From: Thermoguttaceae bacterium
GTDB taxonomy: Bacteria; Planctomycetota; Planctomycetia; Pirellulales; Thermoguttaceae
Assembly: GCA_017407125.1 (NCBI GenBank)
Contig: JAFQXE010000028.1
Location: 62,001-126,000, forward strand
DNA: 64,000 bases
Reading direction: 5' to 3'
The notes beneath the pieces were generated by a model. It was given only the letters and a program-made list of their open reading frames with translations. It was not told the origin of the DNA and searched no databases. Of this stretch, positions 27,225 through 36,120 are shown piece by piece (within the stretch, counting starts at the first letter, position 1; every line of letters begins with the position of its first letter). A program made the translations under genes and the position numbers.

Positions 27225-27794
27225 ATGAATAATCTCGGATGTTATAGACCGCGACGTATTCCGCATAGGGATTTTGGCGATTGTATCCAATCTATAACCT
27301 ATCGTCTGGCAGATGCAATATCTCCGGGCGAAATGCAACGTATCGTTAATATTTCTCAACTCCAACCAACAGAACAACAAGAGATCTATAAAAGACGTCT
27401 TATAGAGGATTGGCTTCATGCCAACCGACACGGCATTTGCATATTATCTAATCCAGTTGCTGCAAGAATCGTAATTGATTCATGGTATTACTATAACGGA
27501 AAACAATACGATTTATTCGATTGGGTTGTTATGCGCAATCACGTTCACCTTATCATCCGCGTTTATGAGAATGTACAACTGGGCAGAATAATTGGTCATT
27601 GGAAGAGTTATACCGGAAGATTGATTTCAAATTATTTTTCAATTCAGCCGCCGATTTGGGAAAAAGGATATTGGGACAGAATAATACGTGACGACAATCA
27701 TTATCATAAATGCAGAGCGTATATAATCAATAATCCAATTAAAGCAGGTCTTGATAATTGGCCATATGTTTCAACAAAATGGCATAAAGAATAA
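27225..27794 (+). CDS. REP-associated tyrosine transposase (RAYT), Y1/IS200-like (189 aa)
   Basis: A single-domain HUH/Y1 endonuclease related to IS200/IS605 TnpA. Seen: the HUH motif in VVMRNHVHLIIRV near residue 105, then GRIIGHWKSYTGRLI, and near the C-terminus WEKGYWDRIIRDDNHY and YIINNPIKAGL, which are hallmark RAYT segments. RAYTs excise and move short REP hairpins in trans and are domesticated rather than self-mobile. Double-hairpin elements flank this gene in opposite orientations (left 27102; right 27832 and 27936), as expected for a RAYT-REP locus. The gene is AT-richer than its neighbours. The reading frame is intact. Confidence 0.85.
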   Translation: MNNLGCYRPRRIPHRDFGDCIQSITYRLADAISPGEMQRIVNISQLQPTEQQEIYKRRLIEDWLHANRHGICILSNPVAARIVIDSWYYYNGKQYDLFDWVVMRNHVHLIIRVYENVQLGRIIGHWKSYTGRLISNYFSIQPPIWEKGYWDRIIRDDNHYHKCRAYIINNPIKAGLDNWPYVSTKWHKE

Positions 27795-27796
27795 CA

Positions 27797-27985
27797 CCCT
27801 TCAAGATTAAACGCAAGTCAATGTGCGTGTGGCAAGCTGGAACGCTCGCGCTCGGCGGGAACGCCGACCCTCCGTAGAATTACACTACTTTCTTTTTATG
27901 CCCTTCAAGATTAAACGCGAGTCAATGTGCATGTGGCGAGCGGGGACGCTCGCGGTCGGCGGGGACGCCGACCCTCCGTAGAATT
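27797..27985 (-). repeat. Tandem duplication carrying two inverted copies of the RAYT-associated double hairpin
   Basis: A unit of about 88 bases starting CCCTTCAAGATTAAACGC is repeated with a period of 104 bases (27797 and 27901). Each unit holds the double hairpin in minus orientation (27832-27874 and 27936-27978), with compensating changes in the stems (GGCGTTCCCGCC versus GGCGTCCCCGCC-type). Confidence 0.85.
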
Positions 27986-28010
27986 TTTACTAAAATTTAA
28001 AATCATCTAT

Positions 28011-28856
28011 TTAGCTGACAATTCCGCTTAACGCTGCATAGACGTTGTCGAGTTCATTGGCGACGACTTCCGCCCAAACCGCTCCGACGGCGCGGCAGGC
28101 GGAGTTCCATTGATTTTGATGCCGGTGCAAGTTCTGTTCGTACATTTTGAACAGCCCGGTATCGGCGCGGCGGACGGCGAACTCTTCAGTCTCGCTGTCC
28201 GTCAGTCGGACGTCGCCGGAGAAGTCCGGGTGAACGTCCTGCTTATCTAAAACCTGAACGTACGCCACCCAGGCGCCGCTCGACCCCAGACGACGAGTAA
28301 TCGCAAACGGGTCTTCTTCCCACAGAAAATCAGAGAGAATTATCTTGAACGTCTTGGCGTTCCAGTCCGGCCCGGATTCCAGAATCGTCCTCCCCAAAGA
28401 AGTTGTTGAATCGAAATCCATCGGCGCGCTTTGCTCGGTTACAAGCTGTCGATACGTCGACCGGTCAAAGACGCCGCCGTTTAGTCTCCACAGCTGACAG
28501 GAAAAGCGGGAATTTTCCGCCGCGCCCATAAAGTACCCGGTCAGAAACTCTGCCGCCGCCTGTTTTTGAGGCGTAATCGCCATCGACCGGGACGCGTCGA
28601 GAAGAATATCGACGTGGGGCTGAATCTCGTTTTCAAACCGTTTGACAATCAGCCGATCCGTTCTGCCGTAGGCGTTCCAGTCTATGTGACGCAAATCGTC
28701 GCCGGGCACGTAGGCGCGATAGTCCATAAATTCCAGCGACGCGCCCGCGTCTCGACCCAGTTTTTCGCCCCAGCGGCCGTGAGACGTCGTCTGAGAATCA
28801 AAGCGTCTCTCCGCGCCCGCGGCAAATCCGGCAGAAAGGTTGTCTATAGAACTCAT
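28011..28856 (-). CDS. DUF58 family protein (281 aa)
   Basis: The conserved DUF58 core is visible: DYRAYVPGDDLRHIDWNAYG followed by RLIVKRFENE, then a vWA-like segment beginning DILLDASRSM (DxSxS MIDAS-like). Such proteins usually accompany a MoxR AAA ATPase in bacterial chaperone/maturation modules; no moxR is found beside this one. The start is placed at 28856; 24 upstream codons are open but cover a TAATTCG heptamer-type repeat. No Shine-Dalgarno site is seen. It is soluble and cytoplasmic by sequence. Confidence 0.82.
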   Translation of the reverse strand: MSSIDNLSAGFAAGAERRFDSQTTSHGRWGEKLGRDAGASLEFMDYRAYVPGDDLRHIDWNAYGRTDRLIVKRFENEIQPHVDILLDASRSMAITPQKQAAAEFLTGYFMGAAENSRFSCQLWRLNGGVFDRSTYRQLVTEQSAPMDFDSTTSLGRTILESGPDWNAKTFKIILSDFLWEEDPFAITRRLGSSGAWVAYVQVLDKQDVHPDFSGDVRLTDSETEEFAVRRADTGLFKMYEQNLHRHQNQWNSACRAVGAVWAEVVANELDNVYAALSGIVS

Positions 28857-29038
28857 AACGATATTGTAATACAAGTTTAATATATTGCAAGACGGGGGAG
28901 CAAGAATGCGTAATTCGTAATTACGCAAGCGGCCAATAAAAATGAGCCAGAAATTCCTGACTCATTATAGCAAGTATCAAACAGAAACGCCTGAACGTTC
29001 ACTGCAGTTCTTTAGACTCGCTTTGATCAGGGGGCGTC

Positions 29039-29659
29039 TTAATCCGAAGCGCCATCGTATTCATCTTGCTGAACGTCGTCCTCAGTTTGCGAATCAGACG
29101 ACGCATCTTGAACGTCGCTTTCAATTTGAAGAGTTGGCGTTTGATTTGCAGCGTTGTTTTCTAGCTGAGGCGTTGAAGAGACGTTATCCAGACTGGAACC
29201 GAGCTGAACCAACTGAACCGTCGGCTTGGGTGCGGCCTTTGTTCGAATACGAAGTTTGTCTTCCGTCTCATTGCGCAACTCAATCAAGTTTTCGTTTGTC
29301 GTTTGATTCTTGCTGTATACGACAAGAATCAGTAACGCGGAAAGAATGAAAAATATAAAGAGAGCAAAAGCAATCGGATATGACGGATTAGCATACGACA
29401 TCTCCATGTTATGCAATTTCTCTTTATACTCCTCAATCTTGAGCTGATCTGCTTTAATTCTCCCGAGCTCTTCTTCTGAAAGAATTTGATTTTTCTTAAG
29501 AACAATCAGCTCTTCGTTGTATTTTTGCTTCAATTCCTGAAGTTGCTGCCGTTCAACCTGATTATCAGGACGGATGTAGTAATAATCAAGCCCCATTCCC
29601 AATAAACAACCAATAAACAATAAAACGACAGCGCCCAAAATTAACGATAATCTATTCAT
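29039..29659 (-). CDS. Coiled-coil membrane protein with two helices (206 aa)
   Basis: An N-terminal hydrophobic helix (residues 4-26), a coiled coil of about 65 residues (QVERQQLQELKQKYNEEL onward), a second helix (~95-116, AFALFIFFILSALLILVV) and an acidic, Gln/Asn-rich C-terminal tail ending DEYDGASD. No family is recognised. Its start overlaps the end of the upstream gene by 8 bases, and the two proteins share the same layout of anchor, coiled coil, helix and tail, so they are likely partners. An envelope-spanning or tethering role is only a guess. Confidence 0.75.
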   Translation of the reverse strand: MNRLSLILGAVVLLFIGCLLGMGLDYYYIRPDNQVERQQLQELKQKYNEELIVLKKNQILSEEELGRIKADQLKIEEYKEKLHNMEMSYANPSYPIAFALFIFFILSALLILVVYSKNQTTNENLIELRNETEDKLRIRTKAAPKPTVQLVQLGSSLDNVSSTPQLENNAANQTPTLQIESDVQDASSDSQTEDDVQQDEYDGASD

Positions 29660-30263
29660 TTTCTTTCAATTGTTGAATGTTGGAGTTAATGCTTGATAAC
29701 AACTGGTTTTTAAGAGTAAAGTATTTCAAAATAACCAGGCTTAAAATTCCAAGCAAAATGATTGAAAATGTGATATATATAATAGCGCACGTCCACAAAT
29801 AGGTTTTGTAACGATCTGGAAGCCGATTAATCATGTTTTGCGTCATCTGATCAATCTGACTGCTTTTTTCATAAGCTTGTATCTTCTCAGTCTGTTTGTT
29901 AATTTCCTCTTGCAGTTTGTTGATTTCATCCTGTTTCCAGCTCAGTTCTTCAGCATGGCGCTTTTTCAATCTTTCGATTTCTTCACTTTGGCTTGTCTTA
30001 CTGTCTTTATCCTGATCTTCCAACCGTTGATTTAACCTGTCAATTTCTGCTTTGTATTGTTCTTCCAGCTTTTGGATTTCAGCTTTACGATCGTTATCCT
30101 TATTAACAAGCTCCTCTTTAAGCTTCTCGATCTGGTTTTGAAGGATTTTATTCGTTTCTTTTAATCCGTCTACTGTTTTTGGACCTCTATCACAACTAAG
30201 ATTGCATGATAACGCTATAAATGCAAACAGGAATAAAACGCTGGATGATAACTTGTAATTCAT
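29652..30263 (-). CDS. Coiled-coil lipoprotein-like membrane protein (203 aa)
   Basis: The start is placed at 30263, giving a signal peptide with a lipobox-like FIALSC or NLSC near residues 17-23. A long charged coiled coil follows (residues ~30-135, Lys/Glu-rich with ILQNQIEKLKEELVN), then a hydrophobic helix (~160-182) and a short polar tail. The frame stays open upstream to a GTG at 30356 but that part looks unrelated. It overlaps the next gene by 8 bases. Function unknown; a lipid anchor at one end and a membrane helix at the other would let the coiled coil loop or span the periplasm. Confidence 0.7.
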   Translation of the reverse strand: MNYKLSSSVLFLFAFIALSCNLSCDRGPKTVDGLKETNKILQNQIEKLKEELVNKDNDRKAEIQKLEEQYKAEIDRLNQRLEDQDKDSKTSQSEEIERLKKRHAEELSWKQDEINKLQEEINKQTEKIQAYEKSSQIDQMTQNMINRLPDRYKTYLWTCAIIYITFSIILLGILSLVILKYFTLKNQLLSSINSNIQQLKENE

Positions 30264-30511
30264 TTTAGTGTCTGGCAATGAGAAACATTTGAAACACAAT
30301 AATAAGGAGATTATTATAAAAACATTATCTCTCCAAATGTAAATAGAATTATACACCTATTTTAAATCCTGTTCAAGGGGGGAGAGATTTTTGAAGGAGA
30401 ATGTAGATATAATTATCGTTTAGTAAAGAACTCAGCGGCGAAAACGGGATGGTTGCGGAGGAGTATAAGTCTAAAAATTCGGTGGAGTGAAAAGGCAAGA
30501 GAACGCCGGGC

Positions 30512-31432
30512 TTACAACTGAGCGCTATTCCGCAGCGTAACTTTGACAATTTGCGGCGGGGCGAAGAATCGCAGCGGGACGCCGGTCGTGCCGACGCCGT
30601 TGGAGGTAATAATCGCAGTCGTTTTATTGTACGGATAATGCTCGACGTCGACGCGCCCTGACAGGTACGTCCGATTGCGAAGCATGCTGATCGGAGCGTA
30701 GAGTCCGAAAAACGTTATCTGTCCGCCGTGCGAATGTCCCGATAAAACCAGATCGATGCACCGCTGCTGTTCCGGGTCGAAGCGGTCGAACAGGTCAGCA
30801 GAATGAGTCAGCAGAAGAACAAACTCGTCTTCCGTCCGGTCGTTCATTTCGTAATAGGGAAACTGGAGCGGAAAACGTCGATTCCAAACGTACTCCGTCC
30901 CGACGAGGCGAATTCTTTGTCCGTTCTTTTCCAGCCAGACGCCTTTGTCGGTCAGGTTGACAATCCCCCCCTTTTCCTGAAGAATTCCCATGACCTTTTC
31001 CATCGTCAGATGAACGTAATCGTGATTTCCCGGGACGCCGAATTTGCCCAGCGGGGCGGAAAGAGCGTTCATCGACTCCGCCAGGGCTTCGACTTTGTAA
31101 TACTGTTTATCAGCGTAGTCGCCGCCGAAAAGAATCAAGTCCGGCTTTTCCTTTTCGGTCAGTTCGACGACTTTACTCCTCAGATCAAACGTTCCCCAGC
31201 GTCCCTGGTGAGTGTCGGTAATAAAGACGATAACCGTTCCGTCGAACTCAGGCGGCAAATCGGGAGAAACGACAGTATACTCTACCGTCCTCAGAGCGCG
31301 GGACTCTATAAAATGAGCGTATGCGAGAACGCAGAACCCTGTAACAGCGGCAAGCAGAAACAAAATTGCACCTGCCGCCCGCAACCGGGTCGAAAAGAAC
31401 AGGCGATACAGTCTGCTGGTCAACGTCGGCAT
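30512..31432 (-). CDS. Membrane-anchored metallophosphoesterase, YkuE/YaeI-like (306 aa)
   Basis: One N-terminal membrane helix (residues ~16-38) and a calcineurin-like phosphoesterase domain with all metal motifs: ITDTHQGRW, GGDYAD, GNHDYVH, LLTHSAD and GHSHGGQ. Relatives such as YaeI/LpxG act on phospholipid or lipid A precursors at the membrane, so a lipid substrate is plausible but not shown. ATG 31432 is chosen as start because AGGAG lies 9 bases before it; the in-frame TTG at 31438 is too close. Confidence 0.87.
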   Translation of the reverse strand: MPTLTSRLYRLFFSTRLRAAGAILFLLAAVTGFCVLAYAHFIESRALRTVEYTVVSPDLPPEFDGTVIVFITDTHQGRWGTFDLRSKVVELTEKEKPDLILFGGDYADKQYYKVEALAESMNALSAPLGKFGVPGNHDYVHLTMEKVMGILQEKGGIVNLTDKGVWLEKNGQRIRLVGTEYVWNRRFPLQFPYYEMNDRTEDEFVLLLTHSADLFDRFDPEQQRCIDLVLSGHSHGGQITFFGLYAPISMLRNRTYLSGRVDVEHYPYNKTTAIITSNGVGTTGVPLRFFAPPQIVKVTLRNSAQL

Positions 31433-31475
31433 TCCCAATAACTCCTGTTCTTAAATCGCGAGCGGCTTCCCGCTG

Positions 31476-33953
31476 TTAGTTGAACGAAAGCGAATACCGC
31501 GACGACGTGTATTTTCCGTTGGCATTGTCGGCGAGATATCCCTGCAAGGCGGCGTCGTGAATGGCGACCCGGTCAGCGTCCGTCAGACGTCCAACGCGGC
31601 GCATAGCGAAGTTGGAAATCGTAACAGACCGCGTTCCGTCGGTAAGGGTCGTTCCTGCGCTGGTCGCTGTAACAGTTTCAGAGCTGTTCGTACCGTACAG
31701 CGCCGCAACGTCGACGCCGGAAGAGCTTGTATCAGACGAAATCGCCTTGACGCTTTGGAACCCGTTAACCGTCGTCTGGTAGCTGGACGAATACATTTTC
31801 GTCTGACCGACGTCTGCAATGACGTAGTCCGGTTTGGAGGCGTCTTGAGTATCCTTGAGCGTAGCGGTGCAGTACCCGGTTCCCGCGTAGGCGTAGGTAT
31901 AATAAAAGCCGGATGCGGAATAGGTCGCAATGTTCGTTTTGAACGTTGACGCGCCCGCCTGAGCGTTGAGCGTTGCCGCGGCGGCGCCGGCGGTGTAACG
32001 AACGGAATCTTTCCCACCGTTGACGGACTTCAATACAACGTTGTTCAAGCCAACCAGATACGATCTGAACGCAGTTCCGTTATAGGCAAACGCGCTCTCT
32101 GTAACGCTGAACAGATCAGACTCGTCGGTGTCGTAAATAACAGCGGAATTCTGACCGCCCGCCGTTTGTGACACGTTGACTTCTTTCATGCCGGACGCCG
32201 TCCACGTATTGACGCCGGTCGTCCACGTCGCCGTCTTGGCTTTGAGGTTCAGGTCGAGATTGTCCGCGCCGGTGGAATCGTAAAACGCGACGGAGTCGGC
32301 GGCGTCCGCCTTGATTGTAGTCGTCTGAGCGCCAAACGCCTTGACCACGTACCCGCTGCCGTTGATAAGCGTGTATTCCTGATAACAGCGAATCGAATCA
32401 GTTCCCGACGAGGCGATAAATTCAAACGTATCCGCGCCAGCGCCGAGGTTGCACTGAACCGAATTGATTGTCCCAAAGGAATACGTAAACGTACTGCCGT
32501 TGAACGTGAATTTCCACTGAGAACCCGATGCGTCTACTTTCAGCGAGTCCGCCCCGGACGTTCCCGTAAAGAGAATCTTCGTTCCGGAAACCGTTACGCC
32601 GTCAGGCAGATTCGCTCGACTGGACGTCTGCTGAACGTTCGTATTGGTCGACGTATTTGTATTGGTATTGGTCGACGTATTTGTGTTGGTATTCGTTTTG
32701 GTATTGCTTGTCTTGTTGGTATTCGTACTGGTAGACGTATTTGTATTGGTCTGAGTACTCGTGTTCGTCGGCTTATTTGTGTTGGTATTGGTATTTGTGT
32801 TGGTCGACGTATTAGTATTGGTTTGAGTATTCGTGTTACTCGCAGTCGTTTGGGCGTCAAGGGAATAGATGTACTCAACCGCTTTGGCGACGTTGATTCG
32901 GCTGTAGGTTTGCCGGGTTGCCGCGTCATAGACTTTGTCCGCTGTCGACGTCATGACGGAATAGATATCCTGCTGTGTAACAGACGTGTAGCCCATGTTG
33001 GCGTACGCCTCCCTCAGCAAGCAGGAAACGCCGGTAATGACGGGCGTCGCCATGCTGGTGCCGGTCATGCGGGTAAAGTCGTCGCTGCGATTGTTGTTGT
33101 TGCCCAGGATGTCGGGAACGGAAGAATAAATCCCGTATCCAGGGGCGAAAATCGTGTTGGAGTCACGCTGAGAGTACGTTGCGATGTCGCCGTCGCCGTC
33201 AACCGCGCCAACGGAAACCGTGTACTGACTGCACGCCGGATACGCAACGCCCGCCGTCGGGTAGTCTTTGTAGTCGTTCCCGGCGGCAACGCTGATAAAT
33301 ACTCCGGAATTATAGAGCGATTCCAGCTCGTCGTCCAGAATTTTCCAGTCCGTTGCGTTGGAATTGCTCGAAACGGATCCGACCGACAGGTTGACCGCTG
33401 TAATCGGGTTGTCGAACGAATTGAGGTTGGCGTCAATCCATTGCAGAGCCTGTTCAATCAGTTCAAACGAGCCGACGCCGTTGTCGTCAAAGACGCGCAG
33501 AATAACCAGATCCACGCCGGGCGCAACGCCGGTGTACTTTGTTGTAGATCCCGCTAAAATGCCAGCTAAATGCGTCCCGTGACCGCCGTAAGAAGAATCG
33601 TCTGACGGGTTAGAGTCGTTCTCTGCAAAGTCCCATCCGCCGACAATCTGTCCAGAACGAAACGCCGCGTGATCAGCCGTAATCCCGGAATCGACGATGA
33701 CAACCGTCTGACCGGCTCCGGACAGTCCGTATTCCTGCTGCACTTCCGTCAGTCCGATTAAATCGTCCACGACGGAATTGTATTTCATCACGCCGGACTT
33801 CGCGTACGACGTGTAACTGTAATCGCTTTCCAGACCGGACAGGTCAACGGGTTGCGTGACGCTGAGCATCCGGCGCGATTCCAGCCCCTCAATGCGCAGT
33901 GTCCTATACCGCCCTGCCGCGCGTCTGGCGCGGGCGCTTTCATTTCTACTCAT
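31476..33953 (-). CDS. Secreted S8 subtilisin-like protease with planctomycete N-terminal motif (825 aa)
   Basis: The N-terminus is Arg-rich with GLESRRMLS at residues 23-31, matching the LEPR-XLL type signal seen in planctomycete extracellular proteins. The catalytic triad is visible: D88 (VVIVDSGI), H125 (GGHGTHLAG) and S300 (GTSMATP), with N226 in AAGND as the oxyanion residue. After the protease domain (to ~375) comes a Thr/Asn linker of about 70 residues built from NTNT/STNT units, then a ~380-residue beta-rich region with repeated DSV and GAD-type turns, reminiscent of calcium-binding/beta-helix repeats. It is probably exported and self-processed. Confidence 0.88.
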   Translation of the reverse strand: MSRNESARARRAAGRYRTLRIEGLESRRMLSVTQPVDLSGLESDYSYTSYAKSGVMKYNSVVDDLIGLTEVQQEYGLSGAGQTVVIVDSGITADHAAFRSGQIVGGWDFAENDSNPSDDSSYGGHGTHLAGILAGSTTKYTGVAPGVDLVILRVFDDNGVGSFELIEQALQWIDANLNSFDNPITAVNLSVGSVSSNSNATDWKILDDELESLYNSGVFISVAAGNDYKDYPTAGVAYPACSQYTVSVGAVDGDGDIATYSQRDSNTIFAPGYGIYSSVPDILGNNNNRSDDFTRMTGTSMATPVITGVSCLLREAYANMGYTSVTQQDIYSVMTSTADKVYDAATRQTYSRINVAKAVEYIYSLDAQTTASNTNTQTNTNTSTNTNTNTNTNKPTNTSTQTNTNTSTSTNTNKTSNTKTNTNTNTSTNTNTNTSTNTNVQQTSSRANLPDGVTVSGTKILFTGTSGADSLKVDASGSQWKFTFNGSTFTYSFGTINSVQCNLGAGADTFEFIASSGTDSIRCYQEYTLINGSGYVVKAFGAQTTTIKADAADSVAFYDSTGADNLDLNLKAKTATWTTGVNTWTASGMKEVNVSQTAGGQNSAVIYDTDESDLFSVTESAFAYNGTAFRSYLVGLNNVVLKSVNGGKDSVRYTAGAAAATLNAQAGASTFKTNIATYSASGFYYTYAYAGTGYCTATLKDTQDASKPDYVIADVGQTKMYSSSYQTTVNGFQSVKAISSDTSSSGVDVAALYGTNSSETVTATSAGTTLTDGTRSVTISNFAMRRVGRLTDADRVAIHDAALQGYLADNANGKYTSSRYSLSFN

Positions 33954-34420
33954 GGTGCCTACTCAATGCTGCTGAAAAGAAAAGCTGAAGTCTTTGCCAT
34001 TCTCGGACGATATATCCAAGTGAAGGCAAAATGATTCTCAAATCTTAAAATCATGGTGTTGTCTCGGAGCTATCGATACAATCGATATAACCGGACTTTT
34101 CAGGCGTGACAGTTCTGCGGGTTAATCCACATATACGGTTCATGCCAGTAAATCCAGATATAACGATTATACCAATCGCAACAATTTTAATTATACACTA
34201 AATTGGAATCTTGTCATGTTCCAATTACGAATTTGGAAAATATTTTCCCGTTTTTTTATTTAAGCGGTCGGTTTGGACCGATTATGCAAAATATAACGAT
34301 TGTATCGATTTTAACGATTACGATTTTTTGACAAAAAAATCCCCGTCTTGTTTTTCAAACAAAAACAGGAATCTTTTCAGAATGCGGCGCTATCTAAATT
34401 ATAATCACCGCTGACATTTT
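33954..34420. other. AT-rich spacer without a recognisable gene (467 bp)
   Basis: Contains scattered ATCGATACAATCGATATAAC and AACGATT motifs and a 67-codon plus-strand open frame with no start signal or protein-like composition. No convincing promoter or terminator was identified. Confidence 0.4.
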
Positions 34421-35488
34421 TTATTGCTGTCTAACAATCAGAATTAGCGTTTCTACGCGATCTCCGCCCAAAGCGGATAATCCGGGAACGTTGTTGCGTT
34501 CCGGAATGGGCGAAGGCGTAATCCCTACAGAAATCAGCAGAGCTCTGTCTGCCGCCCACATGAAACGTTCCTGAAATCGGAACTGGTCAATACGGGGCGT
34601 TTGTATCTTAAATGAACCCGAACGACCGGACGGCGTCGGGAAATTGACGTCGTAAACCCGTTCGAGGTTATCGATATGAACCTGAACCAGAGCGTCGACG
34701 ATGCGGTCGTCGCCCGTTACCAACGGCGTGAATTCCAGCTTGCACCCGGATTCTACCAAGCCGGTGGCAGTGCGAAATCCGCCGCCGTTGGGATCCGGAT
34801 AAACGCCTCGAACGTATTGCCGCGGGTGAGTCAGATTAACTGTAATCGGCTGACCGTTATGTACAGTCGCAACAGGCGAATTGACCTGCTGCAAGCCGTA
34901 TCTCTCCTGAAAAATGCGAATTAGATTGGGAACGTCAGAGGCGTTGAGAATCCAGGCGGACGATCCTGGGCTTTGCGTTTCCGCCGCCCGCATAAAAGAA
35001 GCCGTCTGAGCGCGCCAGGCGGGGCTGTTGACCGTCATGACGCGGAACTGCCACGTAATCGTTCTGTTTCCAGAAAAAATGTATTGATTGACTATCGCCT
35101 CAACCTGCTCCTGAATTTCCGGAGTGTGATAAACGCGAACGACGTCCGGTTTAACAATGAGCATGCCCGGCGTTTCTCCGCACCAGACGTTATGCCCCGT
35201 CTGACGCAAAATCGCGTCGAGAATCGCCTGTTCCGGCCGGCTGGTATTGGTAACGCCCTGCGTGTACGCGCTGATATTGTAGCTTTTCCAGATCTGTCCC
35301 TGTTCGGGAAACTGCGCTGTCGCCAGCGGCGCAAACAGGACAAGAATAACAATCGACAGGAAGAAAGACAATAATGTAACACGCCTAAACGGCTTTGAAT
35401 TTCGGATTGAATGAGAAATCCGGAATGGACGCAAGAGTTCTGTAAACGACGATTCCATTCTCTTGCTTTTCGCTTCCTGCGCGTTCAT
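34421..35488 (-). CDS. Secreted protein with secretin N-domain-like features (355 aa)
   Basis: AGGAG precedes the start by 7 bases. A membrane helix or uncleaved signal lies at residues ~38-58 after a basic N-terminal tail. The segment AILDAILRQTGHNVWC followed by LIVKPDVVRVYHTPEIQEQV resembles the N-domains that precede secretin pores in type II/IV systems, and later LEFTPLVTGDDRI resembles the secretin core's first strands. The membrane-spanning secretin channel is not complete, so this is perhaps a pilotin- or ring-like relative. It lies 16 bases behind the 125-aa gene, with which it is probably co-transcribed. Assignment is tentative. Confidence 0.55.
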   Translation of the reverse strand: MNAQEAKSKRMESSFTELLRPFRISHSIRNSKPFRRVTLLSFFLSIVILVLFAPLATAQFPEQGQIWKSYNISAYTQGVTNTSRPEQAILDAILRQTGHNVWCGETPGMLIVKPDVVRVYHTPEIQEQVEAIVNQYIFSGNRTITWQFRVMTVNSPAWRAQTASFMRAAETQSPGSSAWILNASDVPNLIRIFQERYGLQQVNSPVATVHNGQPITVNLTHPRQYVRGVYPDPNGGGFRTATGLVESGCKLEFTPLVTGDDRIVDALVQVHIDNLERVYDVNFPTPSGRSGSFKIQTPRIDQFRFQERFMWAADRALLISVGITPSPIPERNNVPGLSALGGDRVETLILIVRQQ

Positions 35489-35504
35489 AATCTTTCTCCT
35501 GAAG

Positions 35505-35882
35505 TTATGGTCCGAACTCCTGCCGGTATCCCAAAGAACGGATGACCGTCAGCAGTTCTTCATGACTGATAAACCGGCGATGAAAATGGATTTTATAGGC
35601 GTCAATCGCCAAAGCCAGCTCCCGGGCTTCCGGAGACAGATCCGCGTACGAATCGACAAACTGCCGGCGTTCAACGCGAGCCGAATCCTCTTTGTCCTGC
35701 GTTCTGCCTGTTACAGACGAACCGTCTGACGAATCCTCTGTCAGTTCTCCGGGCGGAATCCTGTTTTCGTGCTTTTTCTGCCTGTCCCGCCGTTCCCAAT
35801 ACGCGATTCGGGACGGTTTGACGTTTTCGCTTGAACCGGGATAATGAGCCGGTTTCGGACGGCGCGACGCTTTTTTATCCAT
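35505..35882 (-). CDS. Small basic/charged protein of unknown function (125 aa)
   Basis: Start chosen at 35882 because AAGAGG lies 5 bases before it. The N-terminal half is highly charged and disordered-looking (KKASRRPKPAHYPG), and the C-terminal half is a compact helical region (PEARELALAIDAYKIHFHRR). No family is recognised. It precedes the secretin-like gene on the same strand. Confidence 0.6.
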   Translation of the reverse strand: MDKKASRRPKPAHYPGSSENVKPSRIAYWERRDRQKKHENRIPPGELTEDSSDGSSVTGRTQDKEDSARVERRQFVDSYADLSPEARELALAIDAYKIHFHRRFISHEELLTVIRSLGYRQEFGP

Positions 35883-36085
35883 GACGACCTCTTGACATTG
35901 AAAAATGAGGGAAGTATAAACGAAACTCGCTTCTCGCAACTTCATTATACCCGCCCAAGTCAAGGGTAGTCGGCGGGAGTATAGGGATTTTTCTCAAACC
36001 CGTCAAGAGAGATTCTGAAAAGTTAGGAATGAGGAGGGAGGAGGGAGGAGTTGCGCAAGCGATGCTCGTTGATTAGCGCGACGCC

Positions 36086-36113
36086 TTGACAAAAAACCGT
36101 ATTAATATATATT
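36086..36113 (+). promoter_or_regulatory. Promoter of tgt predicting a leaderless transcript
   Basis: TTGACA at 36086-36091, 16 bases, TATATT at 36108-36113. The tgt ATG at 36121 lies 8 bases behind the -10 box, where transcription would normally begin. No Shine-Dalgarno site is present. Confidence 0.55.
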
Positions 36114-36120
36114 CTACAGC

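Noticed and set aside
27797-27985. Possible CRISPR array because of two repeats with a spacer
   Set aside because: Only two units, each long and internally palindromic with the same inner sequence; it is a REP-type duplication.
28857-28928. N-terminal extension of the DUF58 protein
   Set aside because: Upstream codons derive from a TAATTCG-type repeat and no start signal supports 28928.
34211-34414. 67-residue frame in the AT-rich spacer
   Set aside because: No ribosome binding site and no protein-like pattern; such frames are common by chance in AT-rich DNA.
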